From: Paenibacillus alginolyticus DSM 5050 = NBRC 15375
GTDB taxonomy: Bacteria > Bacillota > Bacilli > Paenibacillales > NBRC-103111
Length of the DNA stretch: 64,000 bases
Direction: 5' to 3'
Assembly: GCF_000422905.1 (NCBI RefSeq)
Contig: NZ_AUGY01000027.1
Location: forward strand, 20,799 to 84,798
A program made the translations under genes and the position numbers. Below, piece after piece: positions 9,929 through 17,791 of this stretch. The notes below the pieces were generated by a model. That model had not been told where the DNA came from. It made no database searches and saw only the letters and a program-made list of their open reading frames with translations. The stretch's first letter is position 1. Each line of letters opens with the position of its first letter.

Positions 9929-9966
9929 ACGTATCGAAACGGACCGAGAAAGGGGTGTAAGCGAGA

Positions 9967-10866
9967 ATGCTCACTGGAATTTCGGTTGCTATTATGGGTG
10001 GAGACGCCCGGCAACTTGAAGTAATTCAAAAATTTATTGAACTTGATGCTACGGTGACATTATTCGGCTTTGATAATTTAGGGAGGCAATTTAGCGGTGT
10101 TTCAAATGCTAAACTCGATCCCATGCTGCTTCAAACCGTTGATGTACTTATTTTGCCAGTTGTAGGTACGGATGATTCAGGACAAGTGGAATCTATATTC
10201 TCGAGTGAAGAAATGAGACTGACGGACGATCTTATGTCTTCACTGCCAAAGCATGCCAAAGTGTATACAGGAATGGCCAAAAGCTTTCTGAAAAAGCTTT
10301 GTGCAGCAAATGGGATTGAGGTTGTGGAGTTATTCGAGCGTGATGATATTGCGATTTATAACTCCATACCGACAGCCGAGGGTGCGCTAATGATGGCGAT
10401 CCAGAACACCGATATTACCATCCATGGTTCCGTTAGTATGGTTTTAGGTTTTGGTCGTACAGGGTTTACAATGGCCAAAACTTTGCAAGGATTAGGGGCA
10501 ACCGTGAAGGTTGGCGTGAGGAAACCGGAGCATTTTGCAAGGGCGTGGGAGATGGGTTTTCAGCCTTTTTATACAAAGGATCTGTACCCGGAAGTGGGGA
10601 ATATTGACTTGCTTTTTAACACAATTCCGACTATGATAGTCACAGCGCAAGTTATTACTAATATCCCACATCGCGCGCTCATCATCGATTTGGCTTCCAA
10701 ACCCGGCGGAACGGACTTCCGATTTGCCGAGAAAAGAGGCATCAAAGCGATGCTAGCGCCCGGTTTACCTGGCATCGTCGCCCCCAAAACAGCTGGCCGC
10801 ATCATGGCAAACACACTAAGTCAGCTGATCGAGGAAGACTTCAAAGACAGGAGCGATGTGGAATGA
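9967..10866 (+). CDS. dpaA: Dipicolinate synthase subunit A
   Basis: With DpaB it oxidises dihydrodipicolinate-level precursor to dipicolinic acid, the calcium-chelating spore-core solute. It has 299 residues and a central dinucleotide-binding fold (VLGFGRTGFTMAKTLQGLG, about 159-177). It is called spoVFA in B. subtilis and is found in the same gene order. The ribosome binding site AAAGGGG is at 9949-9955. The stop overlaps the dpaB start by 4 bases. A sigma-K-like promoter precedes it. Confidence 0.94.
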   Translation: MLTGISVAIMGGDARQLEVIQKFIELDATVTLFGFDNLGRQFSGVSNAKLDPMLLQTVDVLILPVVGTDDSGQVESIFSSEEMRLTDDLMSSLPKHAKVYTGMAKSFLKKLCAANGIEVVELFERDDIAIYNSIPTAEGALMMAIQNTDITIHGSVSMVLGFGRTGFTMAKTLQGLGATVKVGVRKPEHFARAWEMGFQPFYTKDLYPEVGNIDLLFNTIPTMIVTAQVITNIPHRALIIDLASKPGGTDFRFAEKRGIKAMLAPGLPGIVAPKTAGRIMANTLSQLIEEDFKDRSDVE

Positions 10867-11456
10867 ATTGGCAAGGGAAAACAGTCGGTTATGCTTTAAC
10901 GGGTTCTCACTGTACATTAGAAGAAGTCATGCCGCAGATTAAGAGATTTGTAGATGCTGGTGCACGTGTCATCCCGATTGTATCGAATACAGTCATGACC
11001 ACCGACACTCGTTTTGGCAATGCTGTAGATTGGCAGCAACAGATCAGGGATATAACTCGGAACGAAATTATATCTACGATTGTAGCCGCTGAGCCGCTAG
11101 GTCCATCCAAGCTGCTTGATGTGATGGTTATTGCACCATGCACAGGGAACACGACTAGTAAGCTAGCAAACGCAATGACAGAGAGTCCAGTACTTATGGC
11201 TGCAAAAGCGCAAATGAGAAATTTGCGACCGCTAGTTTTAGCGATTTCGACCAATGATGGGCTGGGTTTGAACGCGATGAATATCGCTAAGCTTCTCATT
11301 ACCAAGAACATTTATTTTGTGCCCTATGGTCAAGATGCACCTGGAGCGAAGCCAAATTCGTTGGTAGCTCGGATGGACTTGATTATGGAAGCCTGTGAAG
11401 CTGCTCTTGAAGGCAAGCAATTGCAGCCCATGATTATTGAGAGATTTCAATACTAA
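10863..11456 (+). CDS. dpaB: Dipicolinate synthase subunit B
   Basis: Flavoprotein-fold partner of DpaA (spoVFB). It has 197 residues; VGYALTGSHCTLEEVMPQI at the N-terminus and VIAPCTGNTTSKLANA near residue 92 are characteristic. It is translationally coupled to dpaA and lies 36 bases before asd, so the mother-cell transcript may run on into the lysine-pathway genes, as in B. subtilis. Confidence 0.94.
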   Translation: MNWQGKTVGYALTGSHCTLEEVMPQIKRFVDAGARVIPIVSNTVMTTDTRFGNAVDWQQQIRDITRNEIISTIVAAEPLGPSKLLDVMVIAPCTGNTTSKLANAMTESPVLMAAKAQMRNLRPLVLAISTNDGLGLNAMNIAKLLITKNIYFVPYGQDAPGAKPNSLVARMDLIMEACEAALEGKQLQPMIIERFQY

Positions 11457-11492
11457 TTCATATATAACATCTTGAAGGGGAGAGTCCAGCTC

Positions 11493-12530
11493 ATGTCTAA
11501 CCAGAAACTTTTTAACGTTGCAGTCGTAGGCGCTACAGGCGCAGTAGGAGAACAAATAATCCGTCTATTGGAAGAACGGAATTTCCCCATCAAGGAATTG
11601 AAATTACTTTCTTCCGCTCGTTCTGCGGGCGTAAAGCTTACTTTCAAAGGTGAAGATGTAACTGTTCAAGAAGCGACACCTGAAAGTTTTCAAGGCGTTG
11701 ATATTGCTTTATTTAGTGCTGGAGGCGATGTTACGAAGGCATTAGCTCCTCACGCAGTTAAGGCAGGTACGATTTGTATCGATAATACGAGTGCATACCG
11801 CATGGATCCTGAAACACCACTTGTGGTTCCAGAGGTAAACGTCGAGAAAATTAACGAGCACAAAGGTATTATTGCAAATCCGAATTGTTCCACGATCCAA
11901 ATGGTAGCTACACTTAAGCCTTTATATGATCGTTATGGTATTTCACGTATCATCGTTTCTACGTACCAAGCTGTTTCTGGAGCAGGTGCTAAAGCGATAA
12001 ACGAAATGTTGAGACAATCCAAAGAAGTGCTTGAAGGAAATGATGCGAATCCGGATATTTTGCCGGTTGGTTCGTTGCCAGTGAAACATCAAATCGCCTT
12101 TAATGCAATTCCGCAAATTGATAAATTCCTCGATAACGGTTTTACGAATGAAGAAATGAAAATGATTCTTGAAACGAAAAAAATTATGGGCGATGAGTCC
12201 ATTGAAGTTACAGCTACATGTGTTCGTATTCCGGTTGTTTACGGTCATTCCGAGTCTGTCTATGTTGAATTGAAAGAAGATTTCGACGTAGAAGAAGTGA
12301 AGACGTTACTTGCTAATGCCCCTGGTATTGTACTTGTTGACAATCCGGCTGAACAGCAATATCCACTTGCAACAGATGCAGCGGGTAAGCTGGAAACTTT
12401 CGTTGGTCGTGTACGCCGTGATTTGAGCAATCCGAAAGCGCTAAATATGTGGATTGTTTCTGACAATTTGCTAAAAGGCGCTGCATGGAATGCTGTACAA
12501 ATTGCTGAATATATTGCAATAGAACAATAA
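11493..12530 (+). CDS. asd: Aspartate-semialdehyde dehydrogenase
   Basis: NADPH-dependent reduction of aspartyl phosphate, the branch point to lysine/dipicolinate, threonine and methionine. It has 345 residues: the N-terminal GATGAVGE cofactor loop (13-20), the catalytic cysteine in NPNCSTIQ (Cys132), and a conserved PVVYGHSE segment. ATG 11493 is preferred because AAGGGGAG (11475-11482) precedes it; an in-frame TTG at 11472 lies upstream of that site. Confidence 0.96.
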   Translation: MSNQKLFNVAVVGATGAVGEQIIRLLEERNFPIKELKLLSSARSAGVKLTFKGEDVTVQEATPESFQGVDIALFSAGGDVTKALAPHAVKAGTICIDNTSAYRMDPETPLVVPEVNVEKINEHKGIIANPNCSTIQMVATLKPLYDRYGISRIIVSTYQAVSGAGAKAINEMLRQSKEVLEGNDANPDILPVGSLPVKHQIAFNAIPQIDKFLDNGFTNEEMKMILETKKIMGDESIEVTATCVRIPVVYGHSESVYVELKEDFDVEEVKTLLANAPGIVLVDNPAEQQYPLATDAAGKLETFVGRVRRDLSNPKALNMWIVSDNLLKGAAWNAVQIAEYIAIEQ

Positions 12531-12581
12531 TCAGCAAGTAGGACTGCGTTAATCATCATGCAGTGAATATGGGGGAAACTC

Positions 12582-13799
12582 ATGCGAATCCTTGTACAAA
12601 AATTTGGAGGCACTTCGCTTTCCACCGCTCATGCTAGAGAACATGTTATTGGACACATTCAAGATGCACTTATCAATCATTATAAATTAGTTGTTGTTGT
12701 ATCCGCGATGGGAAGAAAAGGGGAACCCTATGCGACTGACACGCTCTTAGACCTCGTTCGAAAGAACGGGGATGGGCTGCCAGCGCGGGAACTCGATATG
12801 CTGATGGGCTGCGGAGAGTTAATTTCTGCGGTACATTTGTGCAGCTTATTACAAGCAACAGGTATTAAGTCTACAGTTTTGACAGGTGGGCAAGCTGGTA
12901 TTCTTACGAATGATGTTCACGGAAATGCGCAAATTGTAGCTATGCAGCCTAATCGGATCCTTGAATTGCTCGAGCAGGATATGGTCGTCATTGTTACCGG
13001 ATTTCAAGGTAAAACAAGTCAAGACGAATTAACCACACTAGGACGTGGGGGTAGTGATACATCGGCAACCGCTCTTGGTGCTGCCCTTAAAGCTGAAATT
13101 GTAGATATTTTCACAGATGTGAACGGGATATTGACAGCGGATCCACGAATCGTTGAGGATGCTAAACCGTTAGTTCGCGTAAGCTTCGCTGAAATCTGCA
13201 ATATGGCTCATAATGGTGCAAAGGTTATACATCCACGCGCGGTAGAAGTAGCCATGCAGGCTAACATTCCGATTCGCGTGCGATCTACGTTTTCCAAAGA
13301 AGAAGGAACGTTGGTTACAGCTTCAGACAGTATCCCTACAGATATGAGCCAAGTGAAGGATCGCTTCGTTACTGGAATTGCCCATTTTACGAACATTACT
13401 CAAATTCATGTTGCTGCGGTTGAAGGTCAATTCGATCTTCAGCTTCGTGTATTTAAAACGATGGCGCTGCATCAAATTAGTGTTGATTTTATAAATGTCA
13501 ATCCATCTGGTGTCGTTTATACGGTGTTCGATCATGAAGCGGAACGTGCTGTAAAACTGCTTATAGATCAAGGTTATGATCCTAAGGCTGTAAGTGGATG
13601 TGCGAAAGTTTCGGTGATCGGCGGCGGTATGAATGGAGTTCCAGGTATTATGGCACATATTGTTGAGGCATTAACAGTAGAGGACATACGTATCCTTCAA
13701 TCAGCCGATTCAAACACAACGATTTGGGTACTTGTTCATGGTGTTGATATGATTAAATCGGTGAGGGCACTACATCATAAGTTCAATTTAAATAAGTGA
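12582..13799 (+). CDS. dapG: Aspartokinase I
   Basis: Phosphorylates aspartate, first step of the aspartate family. It has 405 residues: KFGGTS near the N-terminus, GRGGSDTSATALGAAL in the kinase core, and two C-terminal ACT-type regulatory domains (about 270-405). By position and length it corresponds to the diaminopimelate-sensitive isozyme DapG of B. subtilis. The ligand specificity is inferred, not visible. GGGGGAAA (12570-12577) precedes the ATG. Confidence 0.93.
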   Translation: MRILVQKFGGTSLSTAHAREHVIGHIQDALINHYKLVVVVSAMGRKGEPYATDTLLDLVRKNGDGLPARELDMLMGCGELISAVHLCSLLQATGIKSTVLTGGQAGILTNDVHGNAQIVAMQPNRILELLEQDMVVIVTGFQGKTSQDELTTLGRGGSDTSATALGAALKAEIVDIFTDVNGILTADPRIVEDAKPLVRVSFAEICNMAHNGAKVIHPRAVEVAMQANIPIRVRSTFSKEEGTLVTASDSIPTDMSQVKDRFVTGIAHFTNITQIHVAAVEGQFDLQLRVFKTMALHQISVDFINVNPSGVVYTVFDHEAERAVKLLIDQGYDPKAVSGCAKVSVIGGGMNGVPGIMAHIVEALTVEDIRILQSADSNTTIWVLVHGVDMIKSVRALHHKFNLNK

Positions 13800-13826
13800 A
13801 ATTGTGAGATAGAGGAGGTATAACTT

Positions 13827-14690
13827 TTGGATTTTGGAAGAGTAATTACAGCTATGGTCACTCCTTTTGACGAGAACTTACAAGTGAACTGGGAGCAAGT
13901 GGAACCATTAATTAACTATTTAATTGAAGAGCAACAGTCAGATAGCCTTGTTATTTGTGGTACGACAGGCGAAGCGCCAACTTTATCAGATGATGAGAAG
14001 CTGAAGCTTATTGAACTATCCGTACGTTATGCCGGTGGGCGTTGTAAGATTATTGCAGGCACAGGAAGTAATGACACTGCGCACACCATTCATTTTTCCC
14101 AAAAAGTTGAGAAACTTGGAGTCGATGCGTTACTGATCGTAGCTCCTTATTATAATCGGCCTTCCCAAGAAGGGTTGTACCAGCATTTTAAAGCAGTAGC
14201 CGAGTCTGTCCAGGTATCGATTATGCTTTATAATGTACCGGGACGCACAGGTGTGAATTTGGATGCGGAGACAACCATTCGTCTATCCCAGATTCCAAAT
14301 ATTGTAGCTACCAAAGATTGCGCTAACACGGATCAATTGACACGCATACTTAATGATGCAGCTCCTAATTTCCTTGTTTATAGCGGGGATGACAGCAGTG
14401 CGCTGCCTGCTCTAGCGGTAGGATGTCAGGGAATTATCAGTGTTGCAAGTCATGTGATTGGAAAAGAAATGCAATCTATGATAAAGTATTATTTAGAAGG
14501 TAACATTCAGCAAGCGGCAGAACTTCATCGTAAGCTTCATCCTGTTTTTACTGGCATATTCCGTGTACCGAGTCCTGCTCCAATTAAGCATGCTCTTGCA
14601 CTGAAAGGCATTCAAACTGGAGGCGTAAGACTTCCGTTAGTTCGAATATCCGAGCAAGAAGGACAATTCATCCAATCACTTTTTGTATGA
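13827..14690 (+). CDS. dapA: 4-hydroxy-tetrahydrodipicolinate synthase
   Basis: Condenses pyruvate with aspartate semialdehyde, committing carbon to lysine, peptidoglycan diaminopimelate and dipicolinate. It has 287 residues. The Schiff-base lysine is Lys163 in VATKDCAN; Tyr135 lies in YNVPGRTG and the CGTTGEAPTLS motif begins at 44. The start is TTG 13827, with AGAGGAGGT (13811-13819) before it. A terminator follows. Confidence 0.96.
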   Translation: MDFGRVITAMVTPFDENLQVNWEQVEPLINYLIEEQQSDSLVICGTTGEAPTLSDDEKLKLIELSVRYAGGRCKIIAGTGSNDTAHTIHFSQKVEKLGVDALLIVAPYYNRPSQEGLYQHFKAVAESVQVSIMLYNVPGRTGVNLDAETTIRLSQIPNIVATKDCANTDQLTRILNDAAPNFLVYSGDDSSALPALAVGCQGIISVASHVIGKEMQSMIKYYLEGNIQQAAELHRKLHPVFTGIFRVPSPAPIKHALALKGIQTGGVRLPLVRISEQEGQFIQSLFV

Positions 14691-14703
14691 TAACGCCTAA
14701 TGA

Positions 14704-14735
14704 ATCGGTGCTTCCGGCATCGGTTTTCTTTTTTT
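14704..14735 (+). terminator. Terminator after dapA
   Basis: ATCGGTGC (14704-14711) / GGCATCGGT (about 14717-14724), with G-U pairs, followed by TTTTCTTTTTTT. Confidence 0.8.
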
Positions 14736-14860
14736 GGGGAATCTAATGTAATCGGTATTAACTTGTATTTGTTGTTTTTTTTCATGTATAATGGTTGCAA
14801 GTGACTAGTTCGGTTTTTTCATTTAAAATTCGTCGTCCAATCTAAGAAGGAGGTATATTC

Positions 14861-16537
14861 TTGTCCAAAAAAAATATTGATAAACTTTTGATCTTCGCTC
14901 TTGGCGGCGTGGGCGAAATCGGAAAAAATATGTATTGCGTTCAGTATGCGAACGATATCATCGTCATTGATAGTGGTTTGAAATTTCCAGAGGAGGACAT
15001 GCTTGGAATTGACATCGTCATTCCAGATATTGGATACCTAACGGAGAATCGGGATAAAGTACGCGGCATTATCATCACTCACGGCCACGAAGATCATATT
15101 GGCGGCTTACCTTATGTGCTTAAGCATCTTAACGTTCCACTTTATGCAACTAAGCTTACAATGGGACTTATCGAAGCAAAGCTTAAGGAAGCAAATTTAC
15201 TCGGTACTACGAACAGGATCCTCATTAATTCGGAATCCGTTCTTTCCTTAGGTGTTCTTACAGCATCTTTCTTCAAAACCAATCATAGTATTCCTGATTC
15301 TGTGGGTGTCGCTTTAGATACACCAGAAGGTGTTGTTGTTCATACAGGAGACTTTAAGTTCGATCAAACTCCTGTAAATGATCAATATGCGGACTTGCAT
15401 CGTATGGCAGAGATTGGGAAGAAAGGCGTACTTGCCTTGCTTTCCGACAGCACAAATGCAGAACGCCCTGGTTACACAGGCTCTGAGCGCAGTGTTGGGG
15501 TTGAAATTGAAGAAGTGTTCCGTAAAGCTAAGCAAAGAGTTGTAATTGCGACATTTGCATCCAACATTCACCGTGTTCAACAGGTGTTTGATGCAGCCGC
15601 AGCAACAAATCGTAAAGTAACCGTAATCGGTCGCAGTATGGTTAACGTGGTTTCGATCGCTAGCGAGTTAGGGTACTTGCACATTCCGGATGGCATGCTA
15701 ATTGAGCCAGAGGAAGTTAACAAGCTTGCCGCTGATCGCGTTGTCATTCTCTCCACAGGAAGCCAAGGAGAGCCAATGTCTGCTCTTACGAGAATGGCAC
15801 GTTCAACTCATCGTAAAATCGATATTTTACCTGGTGATACGGTTATTATTGCGGCAACTCCAATTCCTGGGAATGAGCGTTATGTAGGCCGTACCGTAGA
15901 TGAGTTATTCCGTATTGGCGCTAATGTGATTTACGGTCCAGGTTCAGTTACTGGCGTACACGTATCAGGTCACGGTAGTCAAGAAGAATTGAAATTAATG
16001 CTCAATCTTATGAAGCCTAAGTACTTTATTCCGATTCATGGCGAATATCGCATGCTGCGTCAACATGGCATCCTTGCCGAGTCTGTCGGCATTCCTAAAG
16101 AAGATATTTTTATGTGCGATATCGGTGACACGGTAGAAATTCAAAATGGTGTTGCTCGCAAAGGATCTAAAGTTCAAAGCGGCAACATTCTGATTGATGG
16201 ACTGGGTGTTGGAGATGTAGGCAACATTGTGTTGCGTGACCGTAAATTACTGTCTCAGGACGGGATCCTTGTGGTCGTAGTTACTCTCAGCAAACAAGAT
16301 GGCAAAATTTTATCCGGACCGGATATTATCTCTCGCGGATTTGTGTATGTACGTGAATCTGAAGGTCTCTTGGAAGAAGCCAATCGTATCGTAACGAATA
16401 CATTAACGAAATTAATGAATGAAAATGTAAATGAGTGGGCATCTTTAAAAACAAACGTGAAAGATGTTCTCGGACGCTTTTTATATGAACAAACCAGAAG
16501 AAGACCAATGATCCTTCCTATTATCATGGAAGTCTAG
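14861..16537 (+). CDS. Ribonuclease J
   Basis: Metallo-beta-lactamase/beta-CASP ribonuclease with 5'-3' exo- and endonuclease roles in mRNA decay. It has 558 residues and an intact metal motif HGHEDH (74-79); DSTNAERPGYTGSE and HVSGHGSQEEL are other family blocks. The location after dapA is that of rnjB (RNase J2) in B. subtilis, but the full metal motif means catalytic competence cannot be excluded, so J1 or J2 is left open. The start is TTG 14861 with AAGGAGG (14847-14853). Promoter-like TATAAT lies at 14787-14792. Confidence 0.94.
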   Translation: MSKKNIDKLLIFALGGVGEIGKNMYCVQYANDIIVIDSGLKFPEEDMLGIDIVIPDIGYLTENRDKVRGIIITHGHEDHIGGLPYVLKHLNVPLYATKLTMGLIEAKLKEANLLGTTNRILINSESVLSLGVLTASFFKTNHSIPDSVGVALDTPEGVVVHTGDFKFDQTPVNDQYADLHRMAEIGKKGVLALLSDSTNAERPGYTGSERSVGVEIEEVFRKAKQRVVIATFASNIHRVQQVFDAAAATNRKVTVIGRSMVNVVSIASELGYLHIPDGMLIEPEEVNKLAADRVVILSTGSQGEPMSALTRMARSTHRKIDILPGDTVIIAATPIPGNERYVGRTVDELFRIGANVIYGPGSVTGVHVSGHGSQEELKLMLNLMKPKYFIPIHGEYRMLRQHGILAESVGIPKEDIFMCDIGDTVEIQNGVARKGSKVQSGNILIDGLGVGDVGNIVLRDRKLLSQDGILVVVVTLSKQDGKILSGPDIISRGFVYVRESEGLLEEANRIVTNTLTKLMNENVNEWASLKTNVKDVLGRFLYEQTRRRPMILPIIMEV

Positions 16538-16573
16538 TCTCGAACAAGTCACTTGAACCTATGCAAATAGTAA

Positions 16574-16606
16574 AGCTCTCTCCATCACTGGAGGGAGCTT
16601 TTTTTA
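16574..16606 (+). terminator. Terminator after the RNase J gene
   Basis: AGCTCTCTCCA (16574-16584) / TGGAGGGAGCT (16589-16599), loop TCAC, then a T7 tract. Confidence 0.92.
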
Positions 16607-16626
16607 TTTTAGTTCGATGGGCAAAT

Positions 16627-16656
16627 GCATGAAAGAACGCAAATTTATTCATACTA
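16627..16656 (+). promoter_or_regulatory. Sigma-G-like promoter of tepA
   Basis: GCATG (16627-16631) and CATACTA (16650-16656) fit the sigma-G pattern GYATR-N18-CATNNTA. The gene downstream encodes TepA, a protease tied to spore outgrowth in B. subtilis. Confidence 0.5.
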
Positions 16657-16705
16657 TGGGAGATTAGGAATCGTACATGCAAAGTTTGCTAGCATGATGC
16701 AGATT

Positions 16706-16748
16706 AAGCTTACAAAGCTGTTTTTGCAAAAGCAAAACTCGAAGGGGG
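16706..16748 (+). repeat. Leader element copy before tepA
   Basis: AAGCTTACAAAG block, hairpin GTTTTTGC (16720-16727) / GCAAAAC (16732-16738) with one bulged T, then GAAGGGGG as ribosome binding site. Aligned without gaps to the miaB copy (41673-41715), about 33 of 43 positions agree. Confidence 0.7.
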
Positions 16749-16756
16749 ATTTTTCA

Positions 16757-17491
16757 GTGGCAGAACCCACAGGACCGAAACAACAAGAACCGGAAACAGA
16801 AGAAAGTAAAAAAAATGCAGTCCTTGAAAACATTCAACAGTTAGGTCAAACTAATACGCTTTCTGGCGAATCTAATATTTTCTGCCTCACGATTATTGGT
16901 CAAGTGGAAGGGCATATCGTTCTCCCTCCCCAGAATAAAACGACCAAATATGAGCACATCATTCCGCAATTAGTCGCCGCCGAGCAAAATCCTAAGATTG
17001 AAGGCGTTATGATTATTTTAAACACGGTAGGGGGAGATGTGGAAGCGGGCCTAGCTATAGCGGAGATGGTCGCAACTTTATCGAAGCCTACCATTGCTTT
17101 GGTATTAGGTGGCGGGCACAGCATAGGTGTTCCAATCGCAGTATCCGCGAACTACTCCATTATTGCCGAAACAGCAACGATGACAATTCACCCCATTCGA
17201 TTAAACGGCTTAATTATTGGAGTCCCGCAAACATTTGAATATTTGGATAAAATGCAGGAACGTGTTGTGCGGTTTGTAACGAAGCACTCAAATGTAACAG
17301 AAGAAAAGTTTAAAGAGTTAATGTTTAAGACCGGTGAGTTGACAAGGGATATTGGAACAACGGTCATTGGTATTGATGCTGTTAAATATGGCTTGATTGA
17401 TCAAGTAGGCGGTATCGGGGATGCCATTCGCGAGCTTAATCAGCGTATAGAAATTAAGAAATCAGCGGCGAACGGAGGCATCGTACAATGA
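16757..17491 (+). CDS. tepA: ClpP-fold protease TepA (YmfB)
   Basis: Serine protease of the ClpP/crotonase fold. In B. subtilis TepA is linked to degradation of small acid-soluble spore proteins at outgrowth. It has 244 residues with a polar N-terminus. [17 protein letters not shown] is the helix and loop preceding the active site, and [11 protein letters not shown] carries the candidate nucleophile serine. The start is GTG 16757, set by GAAGGGGG at 16741-16748 and the family length; the frame is open further upstream through the leader element. It overlaps ylzJ by 4 bases. Confidence 0.88.
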   Translation: MAEPTGPKQQEPETEESKKNAVLENIQQLGQTNTLSGESNIFCLTIIGQVEGHIVLPPQNKTTKYEHIIPQLVAAEQNPKIEGVMIILNTVGGDVEAGLAIAEMVATLSKPTIALVLGGGHSIGVPIAVSANYSIIAETATMTIHPIRLNGLIIGVPQTFEYLDKMQERVVRFVTKHSNVTEEKFKELMFKTGELTRDIGTTVIGIDAVKYGLIDQVGGIGDAIRELNQRIEIKKSAANGGIVQ

Positions 17492-17727
17492 TACATTACT
17501 CCGTTATTCCTATGGATGTAATTTTTGAAGGAATGGATACGTATGAACCCAAATTTATCGAGATTGATCAGGGTGGAGTCAAAATGCAAATCGAACCGAT
17601 AAGTGGCTTTCAGGCACGAATTGTCAGGCTGTTCAGCTGTAATCCTCAGGACTATTTGAACAATCAATATGCCCCTGGAACTATTATTTCATATAGTCCT
17701 GTAGCTGAGGCAACTTTAACGTTCTAG
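17488..17727 (+). CDS. ylzJ: YlzJ-like small protein
   Basis: Protein of 79 residues with no known biochemical role. It matches the YlzJ family in size and in its position between tepA and spoIIIE. It is predicted to be soluble and beta-rich, with no membrane segment, and has two cysteines at most. Translation is coupled to tepA by an ATGA overlap, suggesting a shared spore-related role, which is inference only. Confidence 0.8.
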   Translation: MIHYSVIPMDVIFEGMDTYEPKFIEIDQGGVKMQIEPISGFQARIVRLFSCNPQDYLNNQYAPGTIISYSPVAEATLTF

Positions 17728-17746
17728 CGTGCTCTTCCTGTATCAT

Positions 17747-17783
17747 CCCCCAAGTCAAATATGGTATAATGTGGACTTGGGGG
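17747..17783 (+). promoter_or_regulatory. spoIIIE control region: extended -10 inside a perfect inverted repeat
   Basis: CCCCCAAGTC (17747-17756) is the exact reverse complement of GACTTGGGGG (17774-17783). Between the arms lies an extended -10, TGGTATAAT (17762-17770). The right arm contains the G-run that serves as ribosome binding site for the GTG at 17792. No good -35 is visible. Confidence 0.65.
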
Positions 17784-17791
17784 TGGCAAGC

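Noticed and set aside
16625..16756. N-terminal extension of TepA
   Set aside because: The region holds the leader element; GTG 16757 has a good site and gives the family length.
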